Positions 1 to 6,993 of a stretch of DNA of 11,384 bases are shown one piece after another. The translations under genes were made by a program, and so were the position numbers. This DNA is from Thiotrichales bacterium (lineage in GTDB: Bacteria; Pseudomonadota; Gammaproteobacteria; UWMA-0217), in contig JANTGD010000079.1 in NCBI GenBank assembly GCA_024763135.1, positions 1 to 11,384 of the forward strand, given 5' to 3'. The notes beneath the pieces were generated by a model. That model was not told where the DNA came from. It was given only the letters and a program-made list of their open reading frames with translations, and did not search any database. The number at the start of each line of letters is the position of its first letter. Position 1 is the stretch's first letter.

Positions 1-25
1 CCTTGGGAAGGGAACAACCATTCCC

Positions 26-94
26 TGCGAAGTGCGCCTACCCAGGCATGCAGACAGGACAACTGCGCCCGTCATTTTAAACTGGACGAGGTAC
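26..94 (+). repeat. Dispersed intergenic repeat, copy A (same family as the element upstream of mutS)
   Basis: This stretch matches the reverse complement of about 10756-10823 at roughly 85-90 percent by eye, with a few one-base gaps. Shared blocks include GTGCGCCTACCC, ATGCAGACAGG and AACTGGACGA. The last 32 bases (63-94) correspond to the terminal arm of the inverted-repeat element upstream of mutS. Only one arm and part of the interior are recognisable here; the other half may lie before the window or have decayed. No coding sequence is seen in it. Confidence 0.75.
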
Positions 95-161
95 TAGTCG
101 CGGACGGTCTCGTGGGGGTGGGCTAGCCACAGGGCTCGCGACAGTCTCGGCTACACCCGGA

Positions 162-175
162 TTGACTTAGGTCAA
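162..175. promoter_or_regulatory. Anr/FNR box of the hemN promoter
   Basis: TTGACTTAGGTCAA has perfect inverted half-sites, TTGAC and GTCAA, around a 4-bp spacer, which fits the FNR/Anr operator pattern TTGAY-N4-RTCAA. Its centre (168.5) lies 31 bp from the centre of a candidate -10 hexamer TAAGAT at 197-202. This is close to the -41.5 position of class II FNR activation. The FNR-type regulator with all four cluster cysteines is encoded in the same window and is the obvious ligand. Confidence 0.8.
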
Positions 176-196
176 AACCCCCTGGGTGACGATGGG

Positions 197-202
197 TAAG
201 AT
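197..202 (+). promoter_or_regulatory. Candidate -10 element of hemN
   Basis: TAAGAT matches four of the six TATAAT positions and lies at the right distance downstream of the Anr box to serve as the -10 element of an activator-dependent promoter. The predicted start is near 209-210, giving a leader of about 23 nt before hemN. No -35 hexamer is needed, since the Anr box would occupy that place. Confidence 0.5.
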
Positions 203-232
203 GCCCGATGTTCTCTACTATGGGCTAGTGGC

Positions 233-1639
233 ATGTCGTCAGTCGTTTTCGATTCGGTGGAATTTGATGAGGCACTCATCAACCGTTACGATGCAAGTGG
301 TCCACGTTACACTTCTTATCCTACCGCAGTATCATTTACGGATGAGTTTACGCAGGATGATTACGTTCAGGCAGCGCATCAAACCAACGAGTTTCCGATC
401 CCCAGCCCGCTGTCACTCTATTTTCATATTCCGTTTTGCGACACGATTTGTTTTTATTGTGCCTGTAACAAAATCGCGACGAAAGATCATACCCTGGTCA
501 GTGGATATCTTGCACACCTCGATCGGGAGATGGCACTCCAATCCGCACTCTATGATGAAGATCGTATCGTAGAGCAACTGCACTGGGGGGGAGGGACGCC
601 CACTTTCCTTAGTGAGGCGGAAATGTCTCAGTTGATGGCAGCAACGCGCCGGCATTTTGCATTGCGTGACGATGATGAGGGGGATTATTCAATAGAAATT
701 GATCCGCGCTCAGTCACCGGGGCCACAATTAGGCATCTACGTGGGCTTGGTTTCAATCGCTTTAGTTTGGGCGTTCAGGATGTTGAACCGGAGGTTCAGC
801 GGGCAGTCAACCGCATTCAGCCGATTGAGCAGACTCGAGAAATCATTCAAGCCTGCCGAGATGTCGAGGCGCACTCCATCAACTTGGATTTGATCTATGG
901 TTTGCCGTTACAAACCGTGGAAAGCTTTGACAAAACCCTCGACGCAGTACTCGATCTTTCGCCAGACCGGCTCTCTGTTTTCAACTATGCGCATTTACCC
1001 ACTCGCTTCAAACCACAGCGACGGATCAATGAAGCGGACCTGCCTTCAGCCAAGCAGAAGCTGGAAATCTTCAAACACACCATTCAAAAACTGACGGGAA
1101 TGGGTTACCGCTTTATTGGAATGGATCATTTCGCCAAGCCCGATGACGAACTCGTTAAAGCGCAGGAACAAGGCCATTTACATCGGAATTTTCAAGGCTA
1201 TACCACACGCGGCAATTGTGAGCTGGTCGGATTGGGCGTGAGTTCGATCAGTAAGGTTTATAATGTCTACAGCCAGAATGAAAAGGATCTGCCCGCATAT
1301 TTCGCCGCCTTGGATGCCGGCAAGCTGCCGATTGAGCGGGGCGTCAAACTGAATTTCGACGATATATTACGCAGAGAGGTCATCAGCGCGCTCATCTGCA
1401 ACTTTTGCTTGGATATGCAACGGATCAATCAGGAGTTCAGTATTGATTTCCAAACGTATTTCAAGCCAGAGCTTGAGCGCTTGGCAGAGCTTGAAAAGGA
1501 TGGGCTGGTGCAAGTCGATAAGCGTAGAATCGATGTCTTACCTCGCGGTCGCCTATTAGTGAGAAACGTCTGCATGGTTTTCGATGCGCGACTCAATCGC
1601 AGCGAATCGTCGAGCCAACGATTTTCGCGGGTGATCTGA
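233..1639 (+). CDS. hemN: Oxygen-independent coproporphyrinogen III oxidase (radical SAM)
   Basis: HemN converts coproporphyrinogen III to protoporphyrinogen IX without oxygen, using S-adenosylmethionine and a 4Fe-4S cluster in the cytoplasm, in haem synthesis. The 468-residue product is close to E. coli HemN (457). The radical SAM signature lies in FHIPFCDTICFYCACNK: C69, C73 and C76 are the C-x3-C-x2-C ligands, and C78 is the extra conserved cysteine. Y63 and H65 precede them as in the family. The SAM-binding glycine motif GGGTP is at 119-123. The C terminus ends in FSRVI, like enterobacterial HemN, so the gene looks complete. The ATG at 233 is chosen because the homology begins soon after it; the ribosome binding site is weak. 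An Anr box upstream indicates induction at low oxygen. The anr-type gene converges from the other side, an association also known in pseudomonads. Confidence 0.96.
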   Translation: MSSVVFDSVEFDEALINRYDASGPRYTSYPTAVSFTDEFTQDDYVQAAHQTNEFPIPSPLSLYFHIPFCDTICFYCACNKIATKDHTLVSGYLAHLDREMALQSALYDEDRIVEQLHWGGGTPTFLSEAEMSQLMAATRRHFALRDDDEGDYSIEIDPRSVTGATIRHLRGLGFNRFSLGVQDVEPEVQRAVNRIQPIEQTREIIQACRDVEAHSINLDLIYGLPLQTVESFDKTLDAVLDLSPDRLSVFNYAHLPTRFKPQRRINEADLPSAKQKLEIFKHTIQKLTGMGYRFIGMDHFAKPDDELVKAQEQGHLHRNFQGYTTRGNCELVGLGVSSISKVYNVYSQNEKDLPAYFAALDAGKLPIERGVKLNFDDILRREVISALICNFCLDMQRINQEFSIDFQTYFKPELERLAELEKDGLVQVDKRRIDVLPRGRLLVRNVCMVFDARLNRSESSSQRFSRVI

Positions 1640-1675
1640 GCACAAGTAAAACTCGTACTGCGGCGTATTGACGCA

Positions 1676-1697
1676 TTACGAATTGATCAGAGCTTCC
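1676..1697 (-). repeat. Remnant terminus of the 160-bp MITE family
   Basis: These 22 bases are identical to the reverse complement of the left end of the two full MITE copies (7932-8091 and 10867-11026), ending in the inverted-repeat terminus GAATTGATCAGAGCTTCC. Similarity decays at once on the interior side: about 8 of the next 11 bases match. No second terminus is found nearby, so this is a truncated or eroded copy starting 37 bp after the hemN stop codon. Confidence 0.75.
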
Positions 1698-1725
1698 TTC
1701 AATGTGTAGCAACTGCCGAGGGTTA

Positions 1726-1739
1726 GCTGAGTAGTTACG
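1726..1739. repeat. Possible remnant end of the fold-back element family
   Basis: GCTGAGTAGTTACG matches the outer terminus of the 143-bp fold-back element (GCTGAGTCGTTAC at 7307-7319) in 12 of 13 bases. No partner end is found in the gap, and the match is short, so common ancestry is only suggested. Confidence 0.35.
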
Positions 1740-1919
1740 AATAGCATGGCGCAATATTCACGTGGACAATGAAACGCCAGCATCTGTCAATCAGTCTATC
1801 GGCCAAAAGGGTTTGGGTATTCGAATAACAAAAACCTTTAGAGACCGTAATCGTGAGGCCTCCGTTGCCGCGTCGTCGTCTGCCGATGCCATAGGGCAGC
1901 AGGCTTTGTAAGTATTTGG

Positions 1920-2684
1920 TTAGCCCTGCCGAGTGTCCAGAGAGCGAGGTTCAGCCTGAGCCAGCGTACATAGTGCCGCCATGTTTAGTATGCGCACATG
2001 GCGCCGGTTAGTGTGTATGATCTGTTCTTCTTGCATACGCGAAAACATGCGGCTCAGAGTTTCAACAGCCAGTCCCAGATAATTTGCAATATCGTGGCGC
2101 GGCATTGAGAGATGGAAGTCGATAGGGGAGAATCCGCGCATTTCCAGACGTCGAGAGAGACTGAGAAGAAACGCTGCCAAGCGCTCTTCGCCTTTCATTT
2201 GTCCGAGCGCAAGCAAGATTTCGTGATCATGATTAATTTCATGACCAATGAGATGCAGGAATTGTCTTCGCAGCCCACCCAGAGAGCAGCAGAGTTTTTC
2301 TAAGTCGTCGAGATCCAGTGCACAGGTGGTGGAGCTTTCGAGCGCGACCGCGGTACAGCGATGCTTACTTTCACCCAGCCCATCCAGCCCAATCAATTCT
2401 CCGGGTAGATAGAAACCGGTGATTTGTTCTGAGCCACTGTTGGTCAGGACAACGGTCTTAAACGATCCCGAGCGAATCGCATGAACCGATTTGAGGGACT
2501 CTCCCGCATGAAACAGTGCTTGTCCTTTTTCCACGCTTGGTTTGTGTTGAATGGATTCATCAAGCGTTTCGAGTTCTTTGGAATTGAGCCCGTGTGGTAG
2601 GCACAGATGGGACAGGCTGCAACTACCGCAGGAAACTTTCAGCTCGCGCAGGTCGAAGGCCTTGATTTTTGTTTGGGTCGGCAT
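1920..2684 (-). CDS. anr: Anr/FNR-type oxygen-sensing transcription regulator
   Basis: This is a Crp/Fnr-family regulator that senses oxygen through a 4Fe-4S cluster and activates low-oxygen genes as a dimer. Numbering uses the ATG at 2684 (254 residues). The N-terminal cluster motif is C19-x2-C22-x5-C28, matching E. coli FNR C20, C23 and C29. The fourth ligand is C121, in the position of FNR C122. A cyclic-nucleotide-like beta barrel spans about 45-130 and a dimerisation helix about 140-165. The helix-turn-helix lies at about 195-216, with E208, S211 and R212 in VETLSRMFSR, the contacts that read TTGA half-sites. A GTG at 2723 in frame would add 13 residues, but the ATG at 2684 gives the family length and has a modest GAGAG upstream. 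The gene converges on hemN, whose promoter carries a matching operator. I see no Anr box close to this gene's own start. Confidence 0.93.
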   Translation of the reverse strand: MPTQTKIKAFDLRELKVSCGSCSLSHLCLPHGLNSKELETLDESIQHKPSVEKGQALFHAGESLKSVHAIRSGSFKTVVLTNSGSEQITGFYLPGELIGLDGLGESKHRCTAVALESSTTCALDLDDLEKLCCSLGGLRRQFLHLIGHEINHDHEILLALGQMKGEERLAAFLLSLSRRLEMRGFSPIDFHLSMPRHDIANYLGLAVETLSRMFSRMQEEQIIHTNRRHVRILNMAALCTLAQAEPRSLDTRQG

Positions 2685-2943
2685 GCTGCTCTCTGTCTGA
2701 TCTGGAATTTGTTTAAGCCACACTGGAAAGGCTATATGAGTTGGTCGTTACTGGGTCTGTGGTCTCGAGCACGACGTACTAGCAGCAGAACAGGCTGTTG
2801 TAAGCGTCTCGTGCGGTACAACCTTGTCTCGAAAATTAGCTAAAATTGCTCATGTACTTTGTCTGTGCACTGGGCTTTTCTGCTAATTATTTTTAGTCAA
2901 CACTCAGCTCACCCCGAAATGCGCCTGCTCTGCGATAAAAAAT

Positions 2944-2969
2944 GCTCATTGACGCTCATAAACCCTCAT
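2944..2969. repeat. Three phased direct repeats SCTCAT, one per helical turn
   Basis: GCTCAT, GCTCAT and CCTCAT start at 2944, 2954 and 2964, separated by 4-bp spacers, so the unit recurs every 10 bp on the same face of the helix. One more GCTCAT lies at 2849-2854. The array sits about 260 bp upstream of the anr start. Spacing of this type is seen in operators for regulators that bind direct repeats, but no specific regulator is recognised. Confidence 0.4.
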
Positions 2970-3107
2970 GTTTTGCCTTGGTCTGGCAGATTTCAGGGGC
3001 AATCTGATCAGTGGCTACATAACCGACCACTCCGTGAGTAGTGACGATTTTGCTCGTCTTCTGCCTTCCAGAGACTTTATCGACGGTTTGCTAAGCTTAC
3101 CAATAAG

Positions 3108-3121
3108 TTGACATAGGTCAA
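3108..3121. promoter_or_regulatory. Second Anr/FNR box, target uncertain
   Basis: TTGACATAGGTCAA differs from the hemN operator by a single spacer base and keeps perfect TTGAC/GTCAA half-sites. It lies 222 bp before the start of the GlyGly-CTERM gene and more than 400 bp from the anr start. At the class II distance neither direction offers a good -10 hexamer: CATGGT at 3143-3148 on the plus strand is poor, and GATAAA at 3076-3081 on the minus strand is a few bp too far. The site is convincing but its target is not. Confidence 0.65.
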
Positions 3122-3230
3122 ATATCTCTCTTTGGTGAGTTGCATGGTAAGTGATTGTTAGGGTGCCGCTGCGTGGCTCAGCTGAGTTCGCGGTAATCGT
3201 GGCTGTCTCGGGGATCGATGCCCCACTCGT

Positions 3231-3257
3231 TTGCTGTCCTGCGGTTGTTGACAGCAA
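3231..3257. other. 8-bp perfect inverted repeat overlapping a -35 element
   Basis: TTGCTGTC (3231-3238) and GACAGCAA (3250-3257) are exact reverse complements separated by 11 bp. The right arm overlaps the -35 hexamer TTGACA at 3248-3253. There is no T tract after it, so it is more likely an operator-like site or an RNA hairpin than a terminator. Confidence 0.4.
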
Positions 3258-3278
3258 GGTGAAGAGCAGGCTCATAAA
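3248..3278 (+). promoter_or_regulatory. Candidate sigma-70 promoter for the GlyGly-CTERM gene
   Basis: A perfect -35 hexamer TTGACA (3248-3253) is followed after 19 bp by CATAAA (3273-3278), which matches four of six -10 positions. Transcription would start near 3285, leaving a leader of about 60 nt before the ATG at 3344. The long spacer is a weakness. Confidence 0.4.
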
Positions 3279-3343
3279 TTAAGGATGGATTCAGGCGTAG
3301 ACCGGTTGAATGTCCAACCATGTGGTGCAAAGGGGCGTGGGTG

Positions 3344-4099
3344 ATGTTAACTGTGCGAGTGTGGGGAATGGGGTGCTTGCTGCTTGCTTGGTTTGGGCTT
3401 GCACCGGTGGTTGCGGCAGCAGAGACTCAAGATCAGCGCCTTACCAGATCAATTGATTATGCCAGCCATAGCGAGCGATTGCCCGAATTAGAGGAGCTCC
3501 TGCCTGAACCCCTATCACGACTCCGTCAAGTGGGGTATCGGCAGCCACAAGGCCCGGGTGGGTTGCGACAAGCGCGCTCGTCCTGCCAATGCGTATTGCC
3601 GGATGTGCAGATCTTCGAGACCCGCGTGGAATTGATCTGGGATGCCGATGAGGACGGCTTCTATCATCAATTCAGCCTCAGTTTTGATGCAGATACTGAT
3701 CGAGCAAGCAGCTGGGTATTCGCCAAACTTTACGTGAGTTATGAAGGAGGCCCCTGGAACTACCTGCACACTTCCCGCAGTTTCCAGCTTGTTGATCGTT
3801 CTACTACCGATGAGTACACCATTGAAACTGCATTAGACCGCGGATATCCCACGGGATATTACGATCTCTTGCTGGAGCTCTACGACGCTGACAGCGGCAG
3901 TTTTCTCACCAGCGTCGGTCCGCATGACGATCTTGATTTCTATGCCCTGCCTTTGGAGGATCAAACACAAGACCCCTGGAGTTACTCTGATTCTGGCTAT
4001 GAATTTTCCAGCTATGTTTACGGCGGGGGTGGCCTGAATCTGGGGTGGTTGGCCATTGCGATGTTGGGAGTGCAAGGGGTTCGGGCGCGGGGGACCTGA
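3344..4099 (+). CDS. Secreted protein with GlyGly-CTERM tail (choice-of-anchor H type)
   Basis: The predicted product has 251 residues and no assigned enzymatic role. Residues 1-26 form a signal peptide: a short basic start, a hydrophobic core and a VVAAA-E cleavage site. The mature part has a CxC pair (C81, C83) and a beta-rich, acidic domain with the segments WDADEDGFY, FSLSFDADTD and YDLLLELYDAD. This resembles the family annotated as choice-of-anchor H; the assignment is from memory of its pattern. The C terminus is a GlyGly-CTERM sorting signal: GGGG at 227-230, a hydrophobic stretch at 231-246, then RAR. In known systems such tails are cut by rhombosortase, and the proteins travel by type II secretion. 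The ATG at 3344 is preferred to the one at 3320 because AGGGG lies 8 nt upstream and the signal peptide then starts cleanly. It converges on the AddB-like gene 71 bp away. Confidence 0.8.
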   Translation: MLTVRVWGMGCLLLAWFGLAPVVAAAETQDQRLTRSIDYASHSERLPELEELLPEPLSRLRQVGYRQPQGPGGLRQARSSCQCVLPDVQIFETRVELIWDADEDGFYHQFSLSFDADTDRASSWVFAKLYVSYEGGPWNYLHTSRSFQLVDRSTTDEYTIETALDRGYPTGYYDLLLELYDADSGSFLTSVGPHDDLDFYALPLEDQTQDPWSYSDSGYEFSSYVYGGGGLNLGWLAIAMLGVQGVRARGT

Positions 4100-4170
4100 T
4101 ACGCTCGGCAGGGTGTTAGGGTGGGAGCCTATCGGAACGCTGCGCTTGGTCGGCCCCGCGCTATTGCTCC

Positions 4171-6993
4171 TCAGTTATCTCGCTGCTTACGACAAAGCCC
4201 CCTTATCTGACAAAATTGGCAGGCGGTGTCCGGGTGTCCATGAGCGGGCAGGGGCGCGCCCTCCTGAAGCTTGGTCAGCACAGTCAGCAAACGTCGCAGG
4301 CTTAGTTTACGTAATTCATCAATCGTATCCGCTTCAAGCATGGTCTGACGTTTGATCCACTTTTTATTGGTATTGATTTCCAGGTATCCGGCTTCGGTGG
4401 CTTGTGGGTCTAGTAGGGCATAGGTTAAAAGTTGCACTTTCTCACCTGCTTGGATTTCCACGATCTTTGGAAAACCGCCTGTTTTGTAGTCCAGAATCTG
4501 TCTGCCATCGGTAGCGATATCAATACGATCGATTTGTCCCCAAAGCCGCACGTCAAGACCTGGTATGGGGATTTCCAGCTGGATTTCGTTTTCCAGGTTG
4601 TGCCACTGTTGTGCATGCCTGATTTCCCAGTCGATCAACGCCGTTGCGACAGCTTGCCAGCTGTTTTGCCAGGCTTGTCTTTCGAATCCTTCCACGGTTG
4701 CCTCTGTGATTAAGGACTGGCCCAGTTTCACCAGGTGCTCCAGAGCGGATGCGCGGTTTTCGGTAGTGAGCGCTTGTGGGAATGCCGGCTGTTGCTGCGT
4801 ACCACTGTGAAATAAATACAGCGCCTGATGCACGATATTGCCAAAATCTCGTTTGTTGAGTTTCTCCACCACTTCTTCGCGAGCCTTCAATCGCAGTCCG
4901 TCACTGGCGAAAAAACGGTAGGGGCACTCAATCAAGCGTTGATGGGCCGCCGCCGATAGCCGGCGTGGCAACCTTGTGCCCGGCAAATGAGCGCGCGCTT
5001 CTGTCGTTGGCTGTGGGAGGGTGGTGGCCCAGGGTGACTGGACTGCAGCGCTGGTTTGCTGCGCCAGGTGTCCGGGGGAGTCGCTGTGCAAGCTCGATCG
5101 GCCGGCGGCCTGCAGGAAGGTATCCAAGAGGTCTAGCCAGGGAGAAGGTTGCCGGGTTTCCCCATTGAGTGTTTTGGTGTAAGTAATCACGAGCGGGACC
5201 GGACATTCGATCAGTCTGCGAAATCGTGAGAAGGCGATTAGCTGTTCGTCTGCCAGGGTTTTGAGTCCAAGCGCATAGCGGGCGGTGTCGTTGAAAAAAA
5301 TGTGCGGATGCGGCTTGGTTGGCAGTGTGTGATCGTCGGCACCAGCCAGTATGATGGCATCAAAATCTGCAAGCCTGCTTTGATCAAGATTAAGGATGCG
5401 TATGCCACTGTGTAGGCGTGCCGGGCGAAAATTATGCGTTTCGAACGCTCGGCCCAGCCACATGCGACACTCCTGCCAGGAAAACTTCAATGCCCGCCCG
5501 TATAGCGCTTGCTGCATATCGACGGTTTCCTGTTCAATCCGTTGCCCTGCGGGATCTGCAATCAAGCCCTCCCAAAGCCCAAGCGTTTGCAGGCTCGACT
5601 TTAATGCATCAAGAAAAACGCCGGGATCGATGGACTCGCAGTGAATGAGCGCAGCCAAGGGGCGGGCAGCTGTTTCGATCCGTTCCAATAATGCCCATAC
5701 GCCCCTGTAGGTGGGCTCGGTGGCGGCGTCGAGCGCTTGCTCGCGAGCAGCAAGTGCGTGTCGATAGCGTTGCAGGTCGCTGGCGCACTGTTCTCGTTCG
5801 ATAATGTCACGCTGCAGGAGAAAGATGCTTTCCTCATCTAGGCTGGCCTGCCCCATGAAGCCAGATTTGAGGACATCGAGCAAAGGTGAGTGATCGAAGT
5901 CAGTCTCTACCGTTTCCAGCCAACGTTCCACTACGCCGGCCGCTGCGGTGGTGGACAAAGGCCAGCCTGCGTCGTCATGAACGGCGATGCCAGCTCTATG
6001 TAGGAGTGCAGAAATCCGGCGTGCGAGACGCCGGTCTTCGGTAATGATGCCGATTGCACGTCTACCTTGTAACCACCACAATCTTGCCTGGCGTTCAATT
6101 GCCAGCGCTTCTTCTTCGCTACCTTTGGCGGCAAAGACGGTTACCGTGTTGTAGCTCTCTAGTTGTGCAGTATCCAGTTTCTTACTGCGCGTCAATAGCG
6201 AAGCATTTTCGGGCGCTTCGAAGAGGACTTGCAGACTTTTGGCGCGTGCCGATACACCCGAAGATGGTAGCTGGGGTGTATCTACTGGGCAATGCTGCAA
6301 TTGCGTATAGAGTGGCTGGTCGGGACGGACCCAGAGCGTTAGTTGTTGCGCGTTCAATTGGCGTTCGACCCAGCACAGTTCTCGTGAGTGCAGCCAGTCA
6401 TATCCCACCATGAGGATTGGTCCGGTGGGAGTGTTTTGCTGAAGGCCTTCACGCAATAGGCGGTTGCGGGTGGTGGCTGTTTCGGCGTCGAGTTGTGTCT
6501 CCCAGGCCTGCCAAAGCAGGGCGAGTTGGCGGCTATCGTCCGCAAAATTGTCTAGGCCGTTTTGGGCGAGTGTTGCAGATAAATAGTCCGGGGTTTGATT
6601 GGTCAGTTCCAGGGCTTCAAACCAGCGCAGGAGTTCGTCAGCCATTTGCCAAGGGTGCCCGGTGCGTTGCAGCACTTCAATGAGCATGAGTTCCTGAGCG
6701 TGGGTGTTGAGAATTCGCCCTGCGGGCGCGACGCGTCGAGTGAGAAAGTGCTGCAGTGAATGGACGCGCGGCGCAAGCAGCCCCGCATCTTTGCCCAACG
6801 CTTCCAGCAGTCCGTGTCTTATGGCCGCGCCGTAGTGCTGTTCGGGTATTAGAATTGTTACGTCGTGCAGGGCAGTCAAACGTTCAGCAGTCGTCAGTGC
6901 ATCCGTCGTTGTGGAGGCGTGCAGTCGTTGCTTGCAAGCGTCAATGATTTGCTCCAGCGGCGATTGTTCGGGTGCGTAAAGGTGTACCGGCAT
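4171..6993 (-). CDS. AddB-like DNA repair protein: inactive helicase fold with PD-(D/E)XK nuclease
   Basis: This 940-residue protein resembles the AddB-related family described as a probable DNA repair protein. The N-terminal two thirds follow a superfamily I helicase plan (TILIPEQHY near 46-54, LLAPRVHSL near 72-80) but I see no Walker A GxGKT, so it is probably not an active helicase. The C-terminal third is a RecB-type nuclease: H722 in GNIVHQALY, D822 in GQIDRID, D835 and K837 in ILDYKTG, and Q854 with Y858 in QLLTY. Four cysteines suit an AddB-type 4Fe-4S staple around the nuclease: C690 in LIECPYRFF, and C925, C928 and C934 near the C terminus. All key residues are present, so the nuclease is likely active. 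The expected partner would be an AddA-like UvrD helicase-nuclease, but none lies next to it in this window. The ATG at 6993 has only a weak ribosome binding site. Confidence 0.88.
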   Translation of the reverse strand: MPVHLYAPEQSPLEQIIDACKQRLHASTTTDALTTAERLTALHDVTILIPEQHYGAAIRHGLLEALGKDAGLLAPRVHSLQHFLTRRVAPAGRILNTHAQELMLIEVLQRTGHPWQMADELLRWFEALELTNQTPDYLSATLAQNGLDNFADDSRQLALLWQAWETQLDAETATTRNRLLREGLQQNTPTGPILMVGYDWLHSRELCWVERQLNAQQLTLWVRPDQPLYTQLQHCPVDTPQLPSSGVSARAKSLQVLFEAPENASLLTRSKKLDTAQLESYNTVTVFAAKGSEEEALAIERQARLWWLQGRRAIGIITEDRRLARRISALLHRAGIAVHDDAGWPLSTTAAAGVVERWLETVETDFDHSPLLDVLKSGFMGQASLDEESIFLLQRDIIEREQCASDLQRYRHALAAREQALDAATEPTYRGVWALLERIETAARPLAALIHCESIDPGVFLDALKSSLQTLGLWEGLIADPAGQRIEQETVDMQQALYGRALKFSWQECRMWLGRAFETHNFRPARLHSGIRILNLDQSRLADFDAIILAGADDHTLPTKPHPHIFFNDTARYALGLKTLADEQLIAFSRFRRLIECPVPLVITYTKTLNGETRQPSPWLDLLDTFLQAAGRSSLHSDSPGHLAQQTSAAVQSPWATTLPQPTTEARAHLPGTRLPRRLSAAAHQRLIECPYRFFASDGLRLKAREEVVEKLNKRDFGNIVHQALYLFHSGTQQQPAFPQALTTENRASALEHLVKLGQSLITEATVEGFERQAWQNSWQAVATALIDWEIRHAQQWHNLENEIQLEIPIPGLDVRLWGQIDRIDIATDGRQILDYKTGGFPKIVEIQAGEKVQLLTYALLDPQATEAGYLEINTNKKWIKRQTMLEADTIDELRKLSLRRLLTVLTKLQEGAPLPAHGHPDTACQFCQIRGLCRKQRDN

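Larger units (their letters stand above)
1640..1919. other. hemN-anr intergenic region with element remnants
   Basis: This is a 280-bp gap between convergent genes. It contains one terminus of the 160-bp MITE family (1676-1697) and one terminus resembling the 143-bp fold-back element (1726-1739). I see no convincing hairpin followed by a T tract, so no terminator is assigned for either gene. No coding sequence is supported. Confidence 0.7.
2685..3343. other. Long intergenic region between divergent anr and the GlyGly-CTERM gene
   Basis: About 660 bp lie between the two divergent start codons without a convincing gene. The contents I can name are a 10-bp phased direct repeat (2944-2969), an Anr-type box (3108-3121), a GGGG/CCCC hairpin at about 3210-3223, an 8-bp inverted repeat (3231-3257) and a candidate sigma-70 promoter (3248-3278). 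Short open frames here have no ribosome binding site and no recognisable family features. The length leaves room for a small RNA, but no terminator pins one down. Confidence 0.6.

Noticed and set aside
186..572. 128-codon plus-strand frame overlapping the start of hemN
   Set aside because: It is an alternative frame of hemN, whose product is unmistakable; its residue composition is not protein-like.
1880..1905. CTGCC/GGCAG hairpin after anr as a terminator
   Set aside because: The stem is short, the loop is long and no T tract follows in either direction.
2684..2723. GTG start of anr giving 13 extra residues
   Set aside because: There is no ribosome binding site upstream and the shorter ATG start gives a length and cysteine spacing like FNR and Anr.
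3015..3275. 86-codon open frame on the minus strand between anr and the GlyGly-CTERM gene
   Set aside because: It lacks a ribosome binding site, resembles no family, and overlaps the Anr box, two hairpins and a candidate plus-strand promoter.
4056..4355. 99-codon plus-strand frame spanning two convergent gene ends
   Set aside because: It overlaps the C-terminal coding regions of both the GlyGly-CTERM gene and the AddB-like gene and has no family features.
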